Shown piece by piece: positions 26,308 to 35,086 of a stretch of 64,000 bases of DNA. This DNA comes from Rickettsia bellii RML369-C. Its GTDB lineage: Bacteria > Pseudomonadota > Alphaproteobacteria > Rickettsiales > Rickettsiaceae. A program made the translations under genes and the position numbers. The stretch covers positions 310,001 through 374,000 of the forward strand of contig NC_007940.1 of NCBI RefSeq assembly GCF_000012385.1. Reading direction: 5' to 3'. Below the pieces are notes generated by a model. It did no database searches. It was given only the letters and a program-made list of their open reading frames with translations, and was not told the origin of the DNA. The number at the start of each line of letters is the position of its first letter. Positions within the stretch are counted from its first letter, which is position 1.

Positions 26308-28065
26308 TTAAGTTATTATTACATCTTTTATAATTAACTGAATAGTGTAATTATTTTGCCAATTATTTGTCTTTAATGTTCCTAATACAGAAATATTATG
26401 TGCTTTAGGACTAAGTAATACCTCTTCAAATGAAGTACCTAACGAATTAAAAGCAATAGCTTGTAATGCTTTACTACTGGAACTTTTTTTATTCGGAGCA
26501 AACAAGCATCTAATATGCTTACTTCCCACTATATCCGCTTTTAATACAAATAAATTATCAAATTTAAATATAGGTTCATAATTACCTTGACCAAAAGGCT
26601 CCAAAGTACTTAATTCCTCCATTAAAGGTAAGTGGACGCTACTAAGACTTAAATCAAGATCATATTCTGCTTGCTTATAATTTTCTAGTCTATTTAGACT
26701 AATTCTAAAAGCGTTGTTTAAGAATTCTTGTAATTCTTGTATTTTTTCGGCAGCTACTGTAAAACCTGCTGCCATGGCGTGTCCTCCGCCTGTAATTAGT
26801 AAATTTTTGACTTTAGCATTAATAATCTCAGCACCAAAATCAATACCTAAAATAGAGCGACAGGATGCTTTACCAATTCCGTCATTTAGGGCTATAACTG
26901 CTACCGGCTTATCAAACTTCTCTTTAAGTCTTCCTGCAACAATACCTATAACACCGGGATGCCATCCTTCTTTAACAATAAATAATAAACTATTATCTTG
27001 CTGTGTCTTAGCCATTTCCATTGCTTCTTCTATCATCAGCATTTCAATGACTTTACGTTCATTATTATGTTTCTCAAGCTCTTCAGCTAATTTAAGAGCT
27101 TCATTAGAGCAATTGGTAGATAATAGATTAGCACCTAAACTTGATTTTCCTACTCTACCACCGGCATTAATACGCGGACCTAAAATAAAACCTAAATGAT
27201 AGCATTTTGGGATTTCATTAAGCCCTGCCATATCATATAACGTTTTAATACCGATATTTTGCCTTTGATGCATTATCTTTAAGCCGCTCGATACAAAAGC
27301 ACGATTTAACCCAATAAGCTTTACCATATCGCATACAGTACCAAGAGCCACCAAATCCAAATATTTCATCAAATTAGGCGGAAGAGTTTTCTCAAAATAA
27401 TTTTGCCTCTTTAAATCTGATAATATCCCAGTTGCAAATAAAAAAGCAACCCCTACAGCTGCAAGATGTTTACATTCACTTGTCTCATCAACACGATTCG
27501 GGTTTACTATAGCTACTGCTTCAGGTAATATTTCAGTAGCTATATGATGATCAATAACGATTACGTCAAGCCCTGCATCCTTTGCGTATTTCAAGGCTTC
27601 ATGAGCCATCGCACCACAATCAACTGTTATTAATAATTCAGTGCCGTTATCTTTAATTTTTTGCATAGCAGAAGGAGTAGGACCGTACCCTTCAGCTATA
27701 CGATCAGGGACATAAATATCACAAACAATATTTAAATCTTTGAAAACATTTTTAAGTAATGCTGACGAAGTAGCACCATCGACGTCATAATCAGCAAATA
27801 TACATATTTTTTGCTTACTTAAGATAGCTTTAATAGCTCTATCTACTGCCTTTTGCATATCAAGCAGATGGAAAGGATCGGGAAGCAAATTTTTGATTTT
27901 CGGCATTAAAAAATCTTCTGCCTTAGCTATATCATCAATCCTTAAAGATATCATTCTAGCAAGCAAATCACTGATTTTAAAACTACGGCATAATTCTATG
28001 ACTATTTCCTCGTTAACGCTTCTACGCTGCCATATTTTACCATTTATAGATGCTTGCGATTTCAT
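26308..28065 (-). CDS. recJ: Single-stranded-DNA exonuclease RecJ
   Basis: RecJ is a 5'-3' exonuclease of the DHH phosphoesterase superfamily used in recombination and mismatch repair. Motifs seen: ICIFADYDVDGATSSALL (motif I), LLITVDCG, VIVIDHHIA (motif III DHH), LGFILGPRINAGGRVG, and DHHA1-type GGHAMAAGFTV. The 585-residue length is normal. The DHHA1 and OB domains appear intact, with no frameshift. The start ATG is at 28063-28065. It is followed immediately by the methyltransferase gene. Confidence 0.95.
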   Translation of the reverse strand: MKSQASINGKIWQRRSVNEEIVIELCRSFKISDLLARMISLRIDDIAKAEDFLMPKIKNLLPDPFHLLDMQKAVDRAIKAILSKQKICIFADYDVDGATSSALLKNVFKDLNIVCDIYVPDRIAEGYGPTPSAMQKIKDNGTELLITVDCGAMAHEALKYAKDAGLDVIVIDHHIATEILPEAVAIVNPNRVDETSECKHLAAVGVAFLFATGILSDLKRQNYFEKTLPPNLMKYLDLVALGTVCDMVKLIGLNRAFVSSGLKIMHQRQNIGIKTLYDMAGLNEIPKCYHLGFILGPRINAGGRVGKSSLGANLLSTNCSNEALKLAEELEKHNNERKVIEMLMIEEAMEMAKTQQDNSLLFIVKEGWHPGVIGIVAGRLKEKFDKPVAVIALNDGIGKASCRSILGIDFGAEIINAKVKNLLITGGGHAMAAGFTVAAEKIQELQEFLNNAFRISLNRLENYKQAEYDLDLSLSSVHLPLMEELSTLEPFGQGNYEPIFKFDNLFVLKADIVGSKHIRCLFAPNKKSSSSKALQAIAFNSLGTSFEEVLLSPKAHNISVLGTLKTNNWQNNYTIQLIIKDVIIT

Positions 28066-28101
28066 TAATTACCTAAATTGTTTAAACGTTTCCATATGAT
28101 G

Positions 28102-28442
28102 TTAGGTAATTATACAACAAAAATCATCATTTTTACCCATACAATCAAACGTGCCACAATCACTTTCCTTTTCCGAATCTAAAATTTTTGTTTGACTATT
28201 ATTATCACTATCCTTGTGCTCTTTTAATGAGTCTGTATCAGCAGTGATACTAATTATTTCTAAATCTTCATCATTATAGTTATCTTTTTTCTTTTCTATT
28301 TCATTTAACAAGTTTAATTCATTACTATTTAAACTGTTATTAGAATCAGCTTTTTCTATTCTTACATTTCCAATTGAAACGCTAGACATTCTACCTTGAG
28401 GATCAATGTATATATCGTTATATCATTTTCAGCTTTATCCAT
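28102..28442 (-). pseudogene. Small acidic protein ending in a CaaX-like motif, N-terminal frameshift
   Basis: Unrecognised family. The uninterrupted frame is 95 residues from ATG at 28387-28389. However, a strong ribosome site (AGAGGTG) precedes an ATG at 28440-28442 encoding MDKAENDI. The frame then needs one base near 28420 to join IYIDPQGRMSSVSIGN. The protein is Asp/Glu/Ser/Asn-rich and probably disordered. Its last residues are DDFCCIIT, so the C-terminal four (CIIT) fit a eukaryotic CaaX prenylation box with an extra Cys before it. That would suit a secreted effector anchored to host membranes. This is inference only. Confidence 0.55.
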
Positions 28443-28472
28443 ACTTCACCTCTTATAGATTTGTTCTATTTT

Positions 28473-29147
28473 TCATATAATTTTAGAACTAAATTCTTGA
28501 CTCATTCCAGCTAAAATTAAATAGCTTTCCTCTTCCATGTCTAAATAATTTATATTTAGACAATTATCATTTTCTATTTTTTTTATTTTTTGTTCTCTTA
28601 AGTGTTTCTTATAAGCATTAATATCTCCTTTACCATTGTAAATAAATCCGACATTTTTTGCAGTTTGTTCTAATATATATTTATTATAATTTTTTAGATC
28701 CACATCGCCATCTTTACCTATAAATCCGGCTTTCTTTGCCGCTTGTTTTCTTGTATATTTATTATAAGTTTTTATATCAGCTTCGCCATCTTTATCTATA
28801 AATCCAGCATTTTTCGCAGTTTGTTTTCTGAGGTACTTATCATAAGCTTTTATATCCCCATTACCTTCTTTATCAATAAGCCCAGCTTTCTTTGCTGCTC
28901 CTGCTCGTAAATATTTTCTATACGCTGTTTTATCTCCCTTACCATCTTTATCAATAAATCCAGCTTTCTTTGCTGATTTCTCTTCTCTGTAACCTGCATA
29001 GGCTGATAAAAGTTCTTCTTTATTATCAGAATTTTTAAAACCAAGTTTTTCTGCTTTAAACTGTAATCTTCTAATTTCTAATCTTTCTTTTGATAACTCT
29101 TTGCTTGTTTTATTCTGAGATTCTTTCAATAGTTTACGTTTACCCAT
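28473..29147 (-). CDS. Protein with five 26-residue tandem repeats
   Basis: Unrecognised. 224 residues: a basic helical N-terminus (1-57), five 26-residue repeats at about 58-83, 84-109, 110-135, 136-161 and 162-186 with consensus AKKAGFIDKDGxGDxKxYxK YLRxQ, and a C-terminal tail. A degenerate sixth unit may precede at 32-57. Repeat units alternate a Gly/Asp turn and a Tyr/Lys-rich helix. It starts nine bases after prfA and may be co-transcribed. No signal peptide is visible. Repeats of this kind suggest protein-protein binding, and copy number may vary between strains. Confidence 0.65.
   Translation of the reverse strand: MGKRKLLKESQNKTSKELSKERLEIRRLQFKAEKLGFKNSDNKEELLSAYAGYREEKSAKKAGFIDKDGKGDKTAYRKYLRAGAAKKAGLIDKEGNGDIKAYDKYLRKQTAKNAGFIDKDGEADIKTYNKYTRKQAAKKAGFIGKDGDVDLKNYNKYILEQTAKNVGFIYNGKGDINAYKKHLREQKIKKIENDNCLNINYLDMEEESYLILAGMSQEFSSKII
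28590..28976. repeat. Coding tandem repeats, about 78 bases each
   Basis: Five units of 78 bases (one with a codon deletion) encode the 26-residue repeats. Each contains a variant of AATCCAGCTTTCTTTGC on the plus strand (for example near 28730, 28800, 28880 and 28965). DNA identity between units is moderate, so the duplication is not recent. Confidence 0.8.
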
Positions 29148-29156
29148 ATGAACCCT

Positions 29157-30230
29157 TTATATATCTGAAAGCTTCTTAGCCTCATCATTTGCAATTAAAG
29201 CCTCAATAAATTCATCTAACTGTCCGTTAATCACCTCATCTATTTTATAAAGAGTAAGATTTATTCGATGATCCGATACACGTCCTTGTGGAAAATTATA
29301 AGTACGTATACGCTCTGAACGATCCCCAGAGCCTATTTGCTTACGTCTATTATTGGCTCTTTCTTGATCTTTTTTCCTACGTTCTTCTTCATATATTCTA
29401 GCACGTAAGATCTTTAATGCTTTAGCTTTGTTTTTATGTTGGGATTTTTCATCTTGTAGTGCTACAGTAATACCGGTAGGTATATGTGTTATTCGGACAG
29501 CAGAGTCAGTTGTATTAACGTGCTGCCCTCCTGCTCCCGAAGCTCTATAAGTATCAATTCTTAAATCTTTTTCTTCAAGTTTAATATCAACATCTTCTAC
29601 TTCAGGAAGTACAGCAACAGTAGCAGCCGAGGTATGAATACGCCCCTGCGATTCAGTTTCTGGAACACGCTGCACTCTATGGACTCCTGATTCAAATTTG
29701 AGTTTAGAGAATACATCTTTACCTTTTATAGATGCTGAAACTTCTTTGTATCCCCCTATGCCTGTCTCATCAATAGATAATATCTCAAAACGCCAGCCTT
29801 TTAATTCCGCATATCTTTGATACATATTAAACAGCTTAGCAGCAAAAAGTGCTGCCTCTTCACCGCCTGTGCCTGCTCTAATTTCAATAATAGCACTTTT
29901 ACTATCTGCTTCATCTTTTGGTAGTAAAGCTATTTTTACAGAACGCTCAAGAGTTGGCAAGGAATCTTCAAGATTGCGTATTTCTTCCTCAATCATTTCT
30001 AGAGTTGCCTTATCTAAACTAGGCTCTTGCTTAAAATTATTTGCCTCTTCAAGTTCAGCCTTAGCTTTGTTATATTCTTTAATTTTTTGGACAATATCTT
30101 CAAGGTCAGCATATTCCTTGGAAGCTTTAACAAATTCTTCCCCTCCTATTCCTGAGGATAGTTTTTCACTTAAATCCTCATATTTACCTAAAATTTTTGT
30201 CAGATTGTCCGAAAAGCTTGAAATATTCAT
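29157..30230 (-). CDS. prfA: Peptide chain release factor 1
   Basis: RF1 ends translation at UAA and UAG. The 357-residue product contains the peptidyl-transferase motif GAGGQHVN (about residues 233-240), preceded by YRAS. The stop-codon-reading region [17 protein letters not shown] has a PET variant of the PxT anticodon-like motif. The remaining domains ([20 protein letters not shown]) are standard. No frameshift is seen. It is upstream of the 26-residue repeat gene. Confidence 0.96.
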   Translation of the reverse strand: MNISSFSDNLTKILGKYEDLSEKLSSGIGGEEFVKASKEYADLEDIVQKIKEYNKAKAELEEANNFKQEPSLDKATLEMIEEEIRNLEDSLPTLERSVKIALLPKDEADSKSAIIEIRAGTGGEEAALFAAKLFNMYQRYAELKGWRFEILSIDETGIGGYKEVSASIKGKDVFSKLKFESGVHRVQRVPETESQGRIHTSAATVAVLPEVEDVDIKLEEKDLRIDTYRASGAGGQHVNTTDSAVRITHIPTGITVALQDEKSQHKNKAKALKILRARIYEEERRKKDQERANNRRKQIGSGDRSERIRTYNFPQGRVSDHRINLTLYKIDEVINGQLDEFIEALIANDEAKKLSDI

Positions 30231-30290
30231 ATTATTTTATTTGTGATTTGTTTGTGGTAAGGTTGCTTATTACTATTTAATAAAGCATAG

Positions 30291-30419
30291 GTAGACGAAG
30301 ATCAACTTCAAAAAAAGCAAGGAGTCCATAAGACGAGGAGCGGAGCGTACGCTTGGTACGTGAGCACCAGAGTACTTATAGGACGACGTAGCCAATTTTT
30401 GAAGTTCATCGAGTATACA
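30291..30419. repeat. Rickettsia palindromic element overlapping the pdhC 3' end
   Basis: The outer arms GTAGACGAAGATCAACTTCA and TGAAGTTCATCGAGTATAC are inverted, with core GGAGCGTACGCTTGGTACG TGAGCACC. It is related to the element in the M23 gene. The pdhC stop (30406-30408) and its last three codons (Tyr-Thr-Arg) lie inside the repeat, so the insertion rewrote the C-terminus. Confidence 0.8.
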
Positions 30420-31662
30420 ACAACATTAAAGCAGGGCTTTCTATAAACCTCTTAAATGCAGCTAAGAATTCTGCTCCAACTGCTCCATCTACTACTCTGT
30501 GGTCAGCAGAAAGAGTTACGTCCATAATTGTTGCTATACTTATTTGATCATTTTTGACTATAGCACGCTTTGAGCTACTACCAACGCCCATTATACAACT
30601 TTGCGGCGGGTTAATTATAGCATTGAAATTTTTAATACCATACATACCAAGATTTGAAATAGTAAACCCTCCGCCTTGGAATTCTTCGGGAGTTAATTTA
30701 TTTTCTCTAGCTTTCTTGATTAGTCCTTTCATTTCACTAGACAGATCTACAATATTTTTCTGGTCAGCATTTCTAATTATCGGAGTAACAAGTCCATTTT
30801 CGATCGCTACCGCTACTGAAATATCAACATTATTGTAGTATCTAATAGCATCATCCCCCCACGATGCATTAGCGTTCGGTACTTCTTGCAAAGCTTTAGC
30901 AACAGCTAGGATAATAAAGTCATTTACTGATATTTTTGCGGATTTATCATCACCAAAAGACTTATTAATATCTTCTCTTATATCTAGTAACTTATCAACA
31001 TTACATTCTATTGATAAATAAAAATGTGGAACTGTTTGTTTTGATTCAAGAAGACGCTTAGCTATAATTTTACGTATATTGTTATTAGGTGCTAAACGAT
31101 ATTCTTCAGGATTTCTACTAACTATCTTATTACTTAAGGCTTTTGAGCCGCCTTTATGTGATAACACATCTTGTTTGATTATTCTGCCATGCGGTCCACT
31201 GCCTTTAATTTCTTCAATTCTGACATTTTGGATTTTTGCGAGTCTTTTAGCAAGCGGTGAAGCAAACACTTTAATATTGTTTTGATCTGAAGCGGTCGTA
31301 ATATTCTCTTCCTTAACGTTCTGAGGAGCTATAGTTTCAGCAGGTTTTGATATTTCTTCTTTTTTAGGTGAGTTACTGTTATTTTTCGCTATAAATTCTT
31401 CAATTCCGGATAATTCTTCCCCCTCTTCGATTAATACCGCTATTAACGAATTCACAGGCACGTTCTGACTACCTTGAGGAATAATTATTTTAGCAAGAGT
31501 GCCTTCATCCACTGCCTCCACTTCCATAGTTGCTTTATCGGTTTCGATTTCAGCGATTACTTCTCCGGGATTGATTTTATCCCCTTCTTTTTTTAACCAC
31601 CTTGCTAAATTCCCTTCCGTCATAGTTGGAGATAAAGCAGGCATTAAAAGTTTGATTGGCAT
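30406..31662 (-). CDS. pdhC: Pyruvate dehydrogenase E2 (dihydrolipoamide acetyltransferase)
   Basis: E2 of the pyruvate dehydrogenase complex transfers the acetyl group from lipoyl-lysine to CoA. Domains: N-terminal lipoyl domain with [13 protein letters not shown] (lipoylated Lys43); an acidic/proline linker; the E1/E3-binding domain at about 133-170 ([25 protein letters not shown]); and the catalytic domain at about 190-418. The last has the active-site HRVVDG (His388, Asp392). The length of 418 residues is normal. The last residues YTR come from an RPE. E1 genes are not in the window. Confidence 0.95.
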   Translation of the reverse strand: MPIKLLMPALSPTMTEGNLARWLKKEGDKINPGEVIAEIETDKATMEVEAVDEGTLAKIIIPQGSQNVPVNSLIAVLIEEGEELSGIEEFIAKNNSNSPKKEEISKPAETIAPQNVKEENITTASDQNNIKVFASPLAKRLAKIQNVRIEEIKGSGPHGRIIKQDVLSHKGGSKALSNKIVSRNPEEYRLAPNNNIRKIIAKRLLESKQTVPHFYLSIECNVDKLLDIREDINKSFGDDKSAKISVNDFIILAVAKALQEVPNANASWGDDAIRYYNNVDISVAVAIENGLVTPIIRNADQKNIVDLSSEMKGLIKKARENKLTPEEFQGGGFTISNLGMYGIKNFNAIINPPQSCIMGVGSSSKRAIVKNDQISIATIMDVTLSADHRVVDGAVGAEFLAAFKRFIESPALMLLYTR

Positions 31663-31714
31663 AATTTATTATAGTTTTGATTGTTTTTATTGTCGTCTTC
31701 TTTGCGTAGTATTT

Positions 31715-31791
31715 GTCATACCGCAACTTGATTGCGGTATCTTGTATCACAATCCGTGTCCTGAGATCCCGTGGTCAAGTCACGAGATGAC
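31715..31791. repeat. Dispersed palindromic repeat, diverged
   Basis: The left part GTCATACCGCAACTTGATTG and right part GTCAAGTCACGAGATGAC flank GGTATCTTGTATCACAATCC and CTGAGATCCC. The same layout is at 52751-52831 and about 60752-60821. It lies between infC and pdhC. Confidence 0.7.
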
Positions 31792-31806
31792 AGGATTACG
31801 CCCCCA

Positions 31807-32328
31807 TCACACCTTATTGTCAGGGCTAACTATCATTATCATTTGTTTGCCTTCCATTTTAGCTTGCTGATCGATCTTAGCAAGTCCCTCTAATCCTACT
31901 TCTATACGTTTAAATAATTCCTCACCAACATCCTTATGAAGAATTTCTCTACCTTTAAACCATAAAGAGATTTTTACTTTATCACCATCTTTTAGAAATT
32001 CTTTTATTTTCCTTAGTTTAGTTTCAAAGTCACCTATACTAATATTAGGTTTGAATTTCATTTCTTTAAGTACGACTATTTTTTGCTTTTTACGTGCTTC
32101 ATGCAAACGCTTTTTGCTTTCGTACCTAAATTTACCGAAATCTAAAATTTTACATACAGGAGGATCAGCATTAGGCGATATCTCAACCAAATCAAGACCA
32201 ACTCTTTCAGCCATATCAAGTGCTTGCCTAATATTTACGATGCCATGCATCTCGCCATTTTCGCCTACTAAACGAACCTCTCTAGCTCTGATTTCTCTAT
32301 TAGCTTTAGGAAAATTATTTTTAGAAAT
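31807..32328 (-). CDS. infC: Translation initiation factor IF-3, AUU start
   Basis: IF3 controls start-codon selection. From ATG at 32250 only 147 residues would result, missing the conserved N-terminus. The same frame extends upstream to ATT at 32326-32328, giving [20 protein letters not shown] and a 173-residue protein, the normal length. The ATT is preceded by GGAG (complement of 32336-32339) at a spacing of seven bases. An AUU start is the known autoregulatory device of infC in many bacteria, because IF3 discriminates against it. Domains: N-domain [21 protein letters not shown]-domain [17 protein letters not shown]. Confidence 0.93.
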   Translation of the reverse strand: MSKNNFPKANREIRAREVRLVGENGEMHGIVNIRQALDMAERVGLDLVEISPNADPPVCKILDFGKFRYESKKRLHEARKKQKIVVLKEMKFKPNISIGDFETKLRKIKEFLKDGDKVKISLWFKGREILHKDVGEELFKRIEVGLEGLAKIDQQAKMEGKQMIMIVSPDNKV

Positions 32329-32339
32329 AAAACTACTCC
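32326..32339 (-). promoter_or_regulatory. infC ribosome binding site and AUU start codon
   Basis: GGAG is followed after seven bases by ATT TCT AAA on the minus strand. Family knowledge: the rare AUU start makes translation of infC sensitive to IF3 itself, a negative feedback loop. No upstream in-frame ATG, GTG or TTG offers an alternative full-length start within the visible conserved region. Confidence 0.85.
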
Positions 32340-32427
32340 GTCTTATGTTGTTTTATATTGCATTTAACTTATTTTACTCTAAATTACAAGTAAATAAAAT
32401 ATTTTATCTTTATTTTTATATATTCTA

Positions 32428-32775
32428 TTAAAAAAATGGGAAAGATATAATTAAACAAATACCGAATACTAATACAGCGACAATACCAAATATTGTTAGA
32501 CAAATTCTAGTTAATTTAGCAACTTTTTCCTTTATTTTTAAATTTTGTAATTCTATCTCATGTTTATGAGCTTGCTCTTTTTGTGCCATATTCACTAACT
32601 TTTCCAAAGTACCTGGATAAATATTTTCATATTCAGTAACTGTATCAATTGGCGGCAATATATGCTCAAATTTTTTACGATAAAAATTTTTATCTATTTC
32701 ATTAGAATGAAAATTCTTAGCATAGCCTTTGTTTAATCTATTATTTTTTGTAAAAAAACTTTTAGTCTCTTTCAT
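32428..32775 (-). CDS. DUF2335-like membrane protein
   Basis: 115 residues. The middle part has HILPPIDTVTEYENIYPGTL EKLVNMAQ-type text (quoted in parts: LPPIDTVTEYENIYPGT, EKLVNMAQKEQAHKHEIE), which is the pattern of DUF2335, a small predicted membrane protein family often in prophages. One or two C-terminal hydrophobic segments (about 88-115, LTIFGIVAVLVFGICLII) follow. It overlaps the preceding 56-residue gene by 14 bases and lies at the downstream end of the phage-like cluster. Function is unknown; a role in lysis or as a small-membrane accessory is possible. Confidence 0.7.
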   Translation of the reverse strand: MKETKSFFTKNNRLNKGYAKNFHSNEIDKNFYRKKFEHILPPIDTVTEYENIYPGTLEKLVNMAQKEQAHKHEIELQNLKIKEKVAKLTRICLTIFGIVAVLVFGICLIISFPFF

Positions 32776-32932
32776 ATTCTCTTATTATTTTTTGAAACGT
32801 ACATGCTAAATTATCTCTTACTACCTCAAAATAGTCAAACAATGCTACTTCTTTCTTTTGCTCTATATTGTTGCTTGTTTTGAATATAGTCTTTAATTCA
32901 TTAAAAATCACTTTTATAAAGCGTTGTTTCAT
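32762..32932 (-). CDS. Small phage-cluster protein, 56 residues
   Basis: The frame starts at ATG 32930-32932 and reads MKQRFIKVIFNELKTIFKTS, with NNIEQKKEVALFDYFEVVRD and CTFQKIIREYERD to the stop at 32762-32764. Its end overlaps the ATG of the DUF2335 gene by 14 bases, and its start lies inside the last bases of the DUF2163 gene region. It is therefore part of the same operon. It is helical, charged and not recognised. The tight packing is the main evidence that it is real. Confidence 0.5.
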   Translation of the reverse strand: MKQRFIKVIFNELKTIFKTSNNIEQKKEVALFDYFEVVRDNLACTFQKIIREYERD

Positions 32933-32934
32933 TA

Positions 32935-33720
32935 TTATATTAAATGTGAATTTATAAAATCTTTCTCAGGTATTAGTGGTTCGCCTCTAAAATTTATAGC
33001 ATTATTAAATTTATTGCAACAAGTTATAAAATTTTTATCACATCCTAATATAATTTTTACTTCTCTAGCACCCTTAGCATAATCAGGTATAACGTCTTCT
33101 AATATAAACAAATCACCGAAACTACTTAAAACTTTACTACTAAAATTATTATCACAAAATATAATTTGACCACCGTTATAATAGCCATTTTCTTTATCTA
33201 AATTTTCTATTCTTAAACTTTCTTTTAGAATTTCTTTAATCTTATATACTCCGCTATATAAGGTTTTATCTACTTTGCATTTATTATCTCCAAAACTCAC
33301 TCTGCATGTTTTACTATATCTATTAATTATAGTTTGGTTATATTTTATTGTTTCAGGCTTTAAGTGCATTTTAAAGTTCAAATCATATTTTGTGTATAAA
33401 GTGCAATAATATGTAATAAAATGCTCAAAAACGCCATTATTATGTAATATTATTTTAACAGCAGCATTATTTAAATCCATTTCTGCCGTAATGCCTTTTT
33501 CTTCAAAAATACCCTCAATAATTACTTGATTTTGTGCTGAATCGTTAAATTCTGCTTCTTTTAGCTCCAAACCAGAATTAGGTAAAAAAATTATATCTTC
33601 ATTTTTTATAATATGATCGCTACCCGTTAGATTTAATTCCTTACCATTTGCTAACTTAATTTGAAAGCAATAAGCAAAATTTTCTAACTTTGTAATTATC
33701 TTTTTAATTAAAATACTCAT
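32935..33720 (-). CDS. GTA/phage tail protein, DUF2163 family (GTA gp13-like)
   Basis: 261 residues. Signature parts of the DUF2163/BR0599 family in gene transfer agents are present: TCRVSFGDNKCKVDKTLY (about 138-155) and ILGCDKNFITCCNKFNNA INFRGEP (about 225-249, quoted in two parts). In GTAs this protein belongs to the tail baseplate hub region. It overlaps the upstream DUF2460 gene by four bases, as in GTA clusters (g12-g13). Base composition is AT-rich like its neighbours. No frameshift is seen. Confidence 0.85.
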   Translation of the reverse strand: MSILIKKIITKLENFAYCFQIKLANGKELNLTGSDHIIKNEDIIFLPNSGLELKEAEFNDSAQNQVIIEGIFEEKGITAEMDLNNAAVKIILHNNGVFEHFITYYCTLYTKYDLNFKMHLKPETIKYNQTIINRYSKTCRVSFGDNKCKVDKTLYSGVYKIKEILKESLRIENLDKENGYYNGGQIIFCDNNFSSKVLSSFGDLFILEDVIPDYAKGAREVKIILGCDKNFITCCNKFNNAINFRGEPLIPEKDFINSHLI

Positions 33721-34310
33721 ACTATTACTTCCATCAATTCTATATCTGATAACTCTATAGAGCCATCACTACAATAAGAATACTCAAAGCTATCTACAAT
33801 AAATCTAACTGCTACATCGAAAACAAAATCTGCTGTTAAAATTTCATCCTGATTTAGAGGATTTGGTAAAGTTATAGCCCCGTCATTATAATCTATTATT
33901 CCCATAGTTCTGACATTATTAATATATAATGTAACACTATTATTAACAGGCTTAGTAATTACTCTTTCATATGGCAAAATAGGATCGGCATATATTTTCT
34001 TTAGCTGAAATTTATTTAAGTTACCATTCCCTTTTGCAATAATCCCTTCAGTCACTTTATAATCAGCATAGTCTCTAAATCTAAAAGCAAAGTTACTACC
34101 CCGCCTTGCTTTGAAGAAACTATTAAATTGCTCAAATTCAGCTGCACTTAGTTTAGCGTTTTTAATTAAATATTTCTGACAAACATTTTTGCGGTCTAAA
34201 TGCCTTGCTTCTCTACCGGATTTAGTCATAACATGAGAGGTAGCAAATTCAGGCTTTCCAACCGCAAAGCTCTCGATAAATTCCGGCATACGGATATCAT
34301 GAAAATTCAT
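33717..34310 (-). CDS. GTA/phage tail protein, DUF2460 family (GTA gp12-like)
   Basis: 197 residues. MNFHDIRMPEFIESFAVGKP and ARRGSNFAFRFRDYADYKV are hallmark segments of DUF2460/TIGR02217, the distal tail-like protein of gene transfer agents. DPILPYERVITKPV follows. Full length is close to family length (about 200). It is four-base coupled to the DUF2163 gene. Upstream, the expected tape measure and major tail genes are absent. Confidence 0.87.
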   Translation of the reverse strand: MNFHDIRMPEFIESFAVGKPEFATSHVMTKSGREARHLDRKNVCQKYLIKNAKLSAAEFEQFNSFFKARRGSNFAFRFRDYADYKVTEGIIAKGNGNLNKFQLKKIYADPILPYERVITKPVNNSVTLYINNVRTMGIIDYNDGAITLPNPLNQDEILTADFVFDVAVRFIVDSFEYSYCSDGSIELSDIELMEVIV

Positions 34311-34384
34311 AAAATACCTAAATTTATATGTGTGATGTCATCCTTGTGTAAGGTTTGCTGCATGGCTCGAAAAGCACGCTTGGT

Positions 34385-34491
34385 GTCATCCCGTGGCTCG
34401 TCCACGGGATCCAGTACTTAAAAAATATAAATATGAAAAGCTCGATTTATCTCGCTTTATACTGGACCCCGTGGTCAAGCCACGGGGTGAC
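34385..34491. repeat. Dispersed palindromic repeat, type A
   Basis: Arms GTCATCCCGTGGCTCGTCC and GGTCAAGCCACGGGGTGAC, with GGGATCCAG/CTGGACCCC inside and core GAAAAGCTCGATTTATCTCG. It lies within the phage-like cluster, between the DUF2460 gene and the HI0074-like gene. It is followed by ATGATCCACGCAACAAT (34499-34515). Confidence 0.85.
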
Positions 34492-34559
34492 AGAGGAAAA
34501 TGATCCACGCAACAATACAAATAACACCGAAAGCGTTTTTCGATCCACACGGGCAAGCC

Positions 34560-34958
34560 TCACGCGGGAACAACATTAACATCTTTATTATATTTATCTA
34601 AATTACTTACAAGATCACTTAGAGCATTGGAAAAATCATCAAAAATTTCTATGACTTTTTCAGAATTTTCTAAATCATCTGAGAATTCTCTTATGTCTAT
34701 AAACTTAAACCATCTTGTTGGATCTGAAATCAAACCACTAACCGCTGCTTCACGAAATACATCCTTTAAAATATAAGGGGTTTTACCGGATTTTTCACAA
34801 AAGTGTTTCATTGTTTTCCAAGCTAATTCATAAGAAAATTCAAAAGCCTGAATACTGCCTGCCTTATTCTGCTCAGTATCTAAATGTTTACGGAATTCTT
34901 CAAATTTATTCCTTGATTTTAATAGGCTACTTATATCTAGCCCTGCGATTAAATGCAT
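34560..34958 (-). CDS. HI0074/HEPN-type nucleotidyltransferase substrate-binding protein
   Basis: 132 residues matching the TIGR01987/HI0074 family: SIQAFEFSYELAWKTMKHFC and KDVFREAAVSGLISDP, then RWFKFIDIREFSDDLE. In active HEPN toxins the last segment is RNxxSHxY. Here the His is lacking, so it would be a non-catalytic partner. Such proteins usually pair with an MNT-type nucleotidyltransferase, which is not adjacent here. A strong AGGAGG precedes the ATG. The gene and flanking palindromes occupy the place where the major tail and tape-measure genes would be in a GTA cluster. Confidence 0.75.
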   Translation of the reverse strand: MHLIAGLDISSLLKSRNKFEEFRKHLDTEQNKAGSIQAFEFSYELAWKTMKHFCEKSGKTPYILKDVFREAAVSGLISDPTRWFKFIDIREFSDDLENSEKVIEIFDDFSNALSDLVSNLDKYNKDVNVVPA

Positions 34959-34990
34959 TTTATCCTCCTATTTTTTGCTTCATCTCCAAT

Positions 34991-35086
34991 GTCACCCCGT
35001 GGCTTGTCCACGGGGTCCAGCTAAAAATACTAATATTAGTATTTTTATTTATTTTATTAGATGCCGTGATCAAGTCACGGCATGAC
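34991..35086. repeat. Dispersed palindromic repeat, type A
   Basis: Arms are GTCACCCCGTGGCTTGTCC and GATCAAGTCACGGCATGAC; core AAAAATACTAATATTAGTATTT is itself palindromic. Its right arm supplies the stop and last codons (CHAVT) of the DUF3168 gene, so the insertion truncated or rewrote that gene's 3' end. Confidence 0.85.

Noticed and set aside
28590..28976. Five regular repeats considered as a CRISPR array or as calcium-binding EF-hand loops
   Set aside because: The repeats are contiguous coding units without spacers, so not CRISPR. DKDGxGD lacks the spacing of a canonical EF-hand loop (Asp at 1, 3, 5 and Glu at 12).
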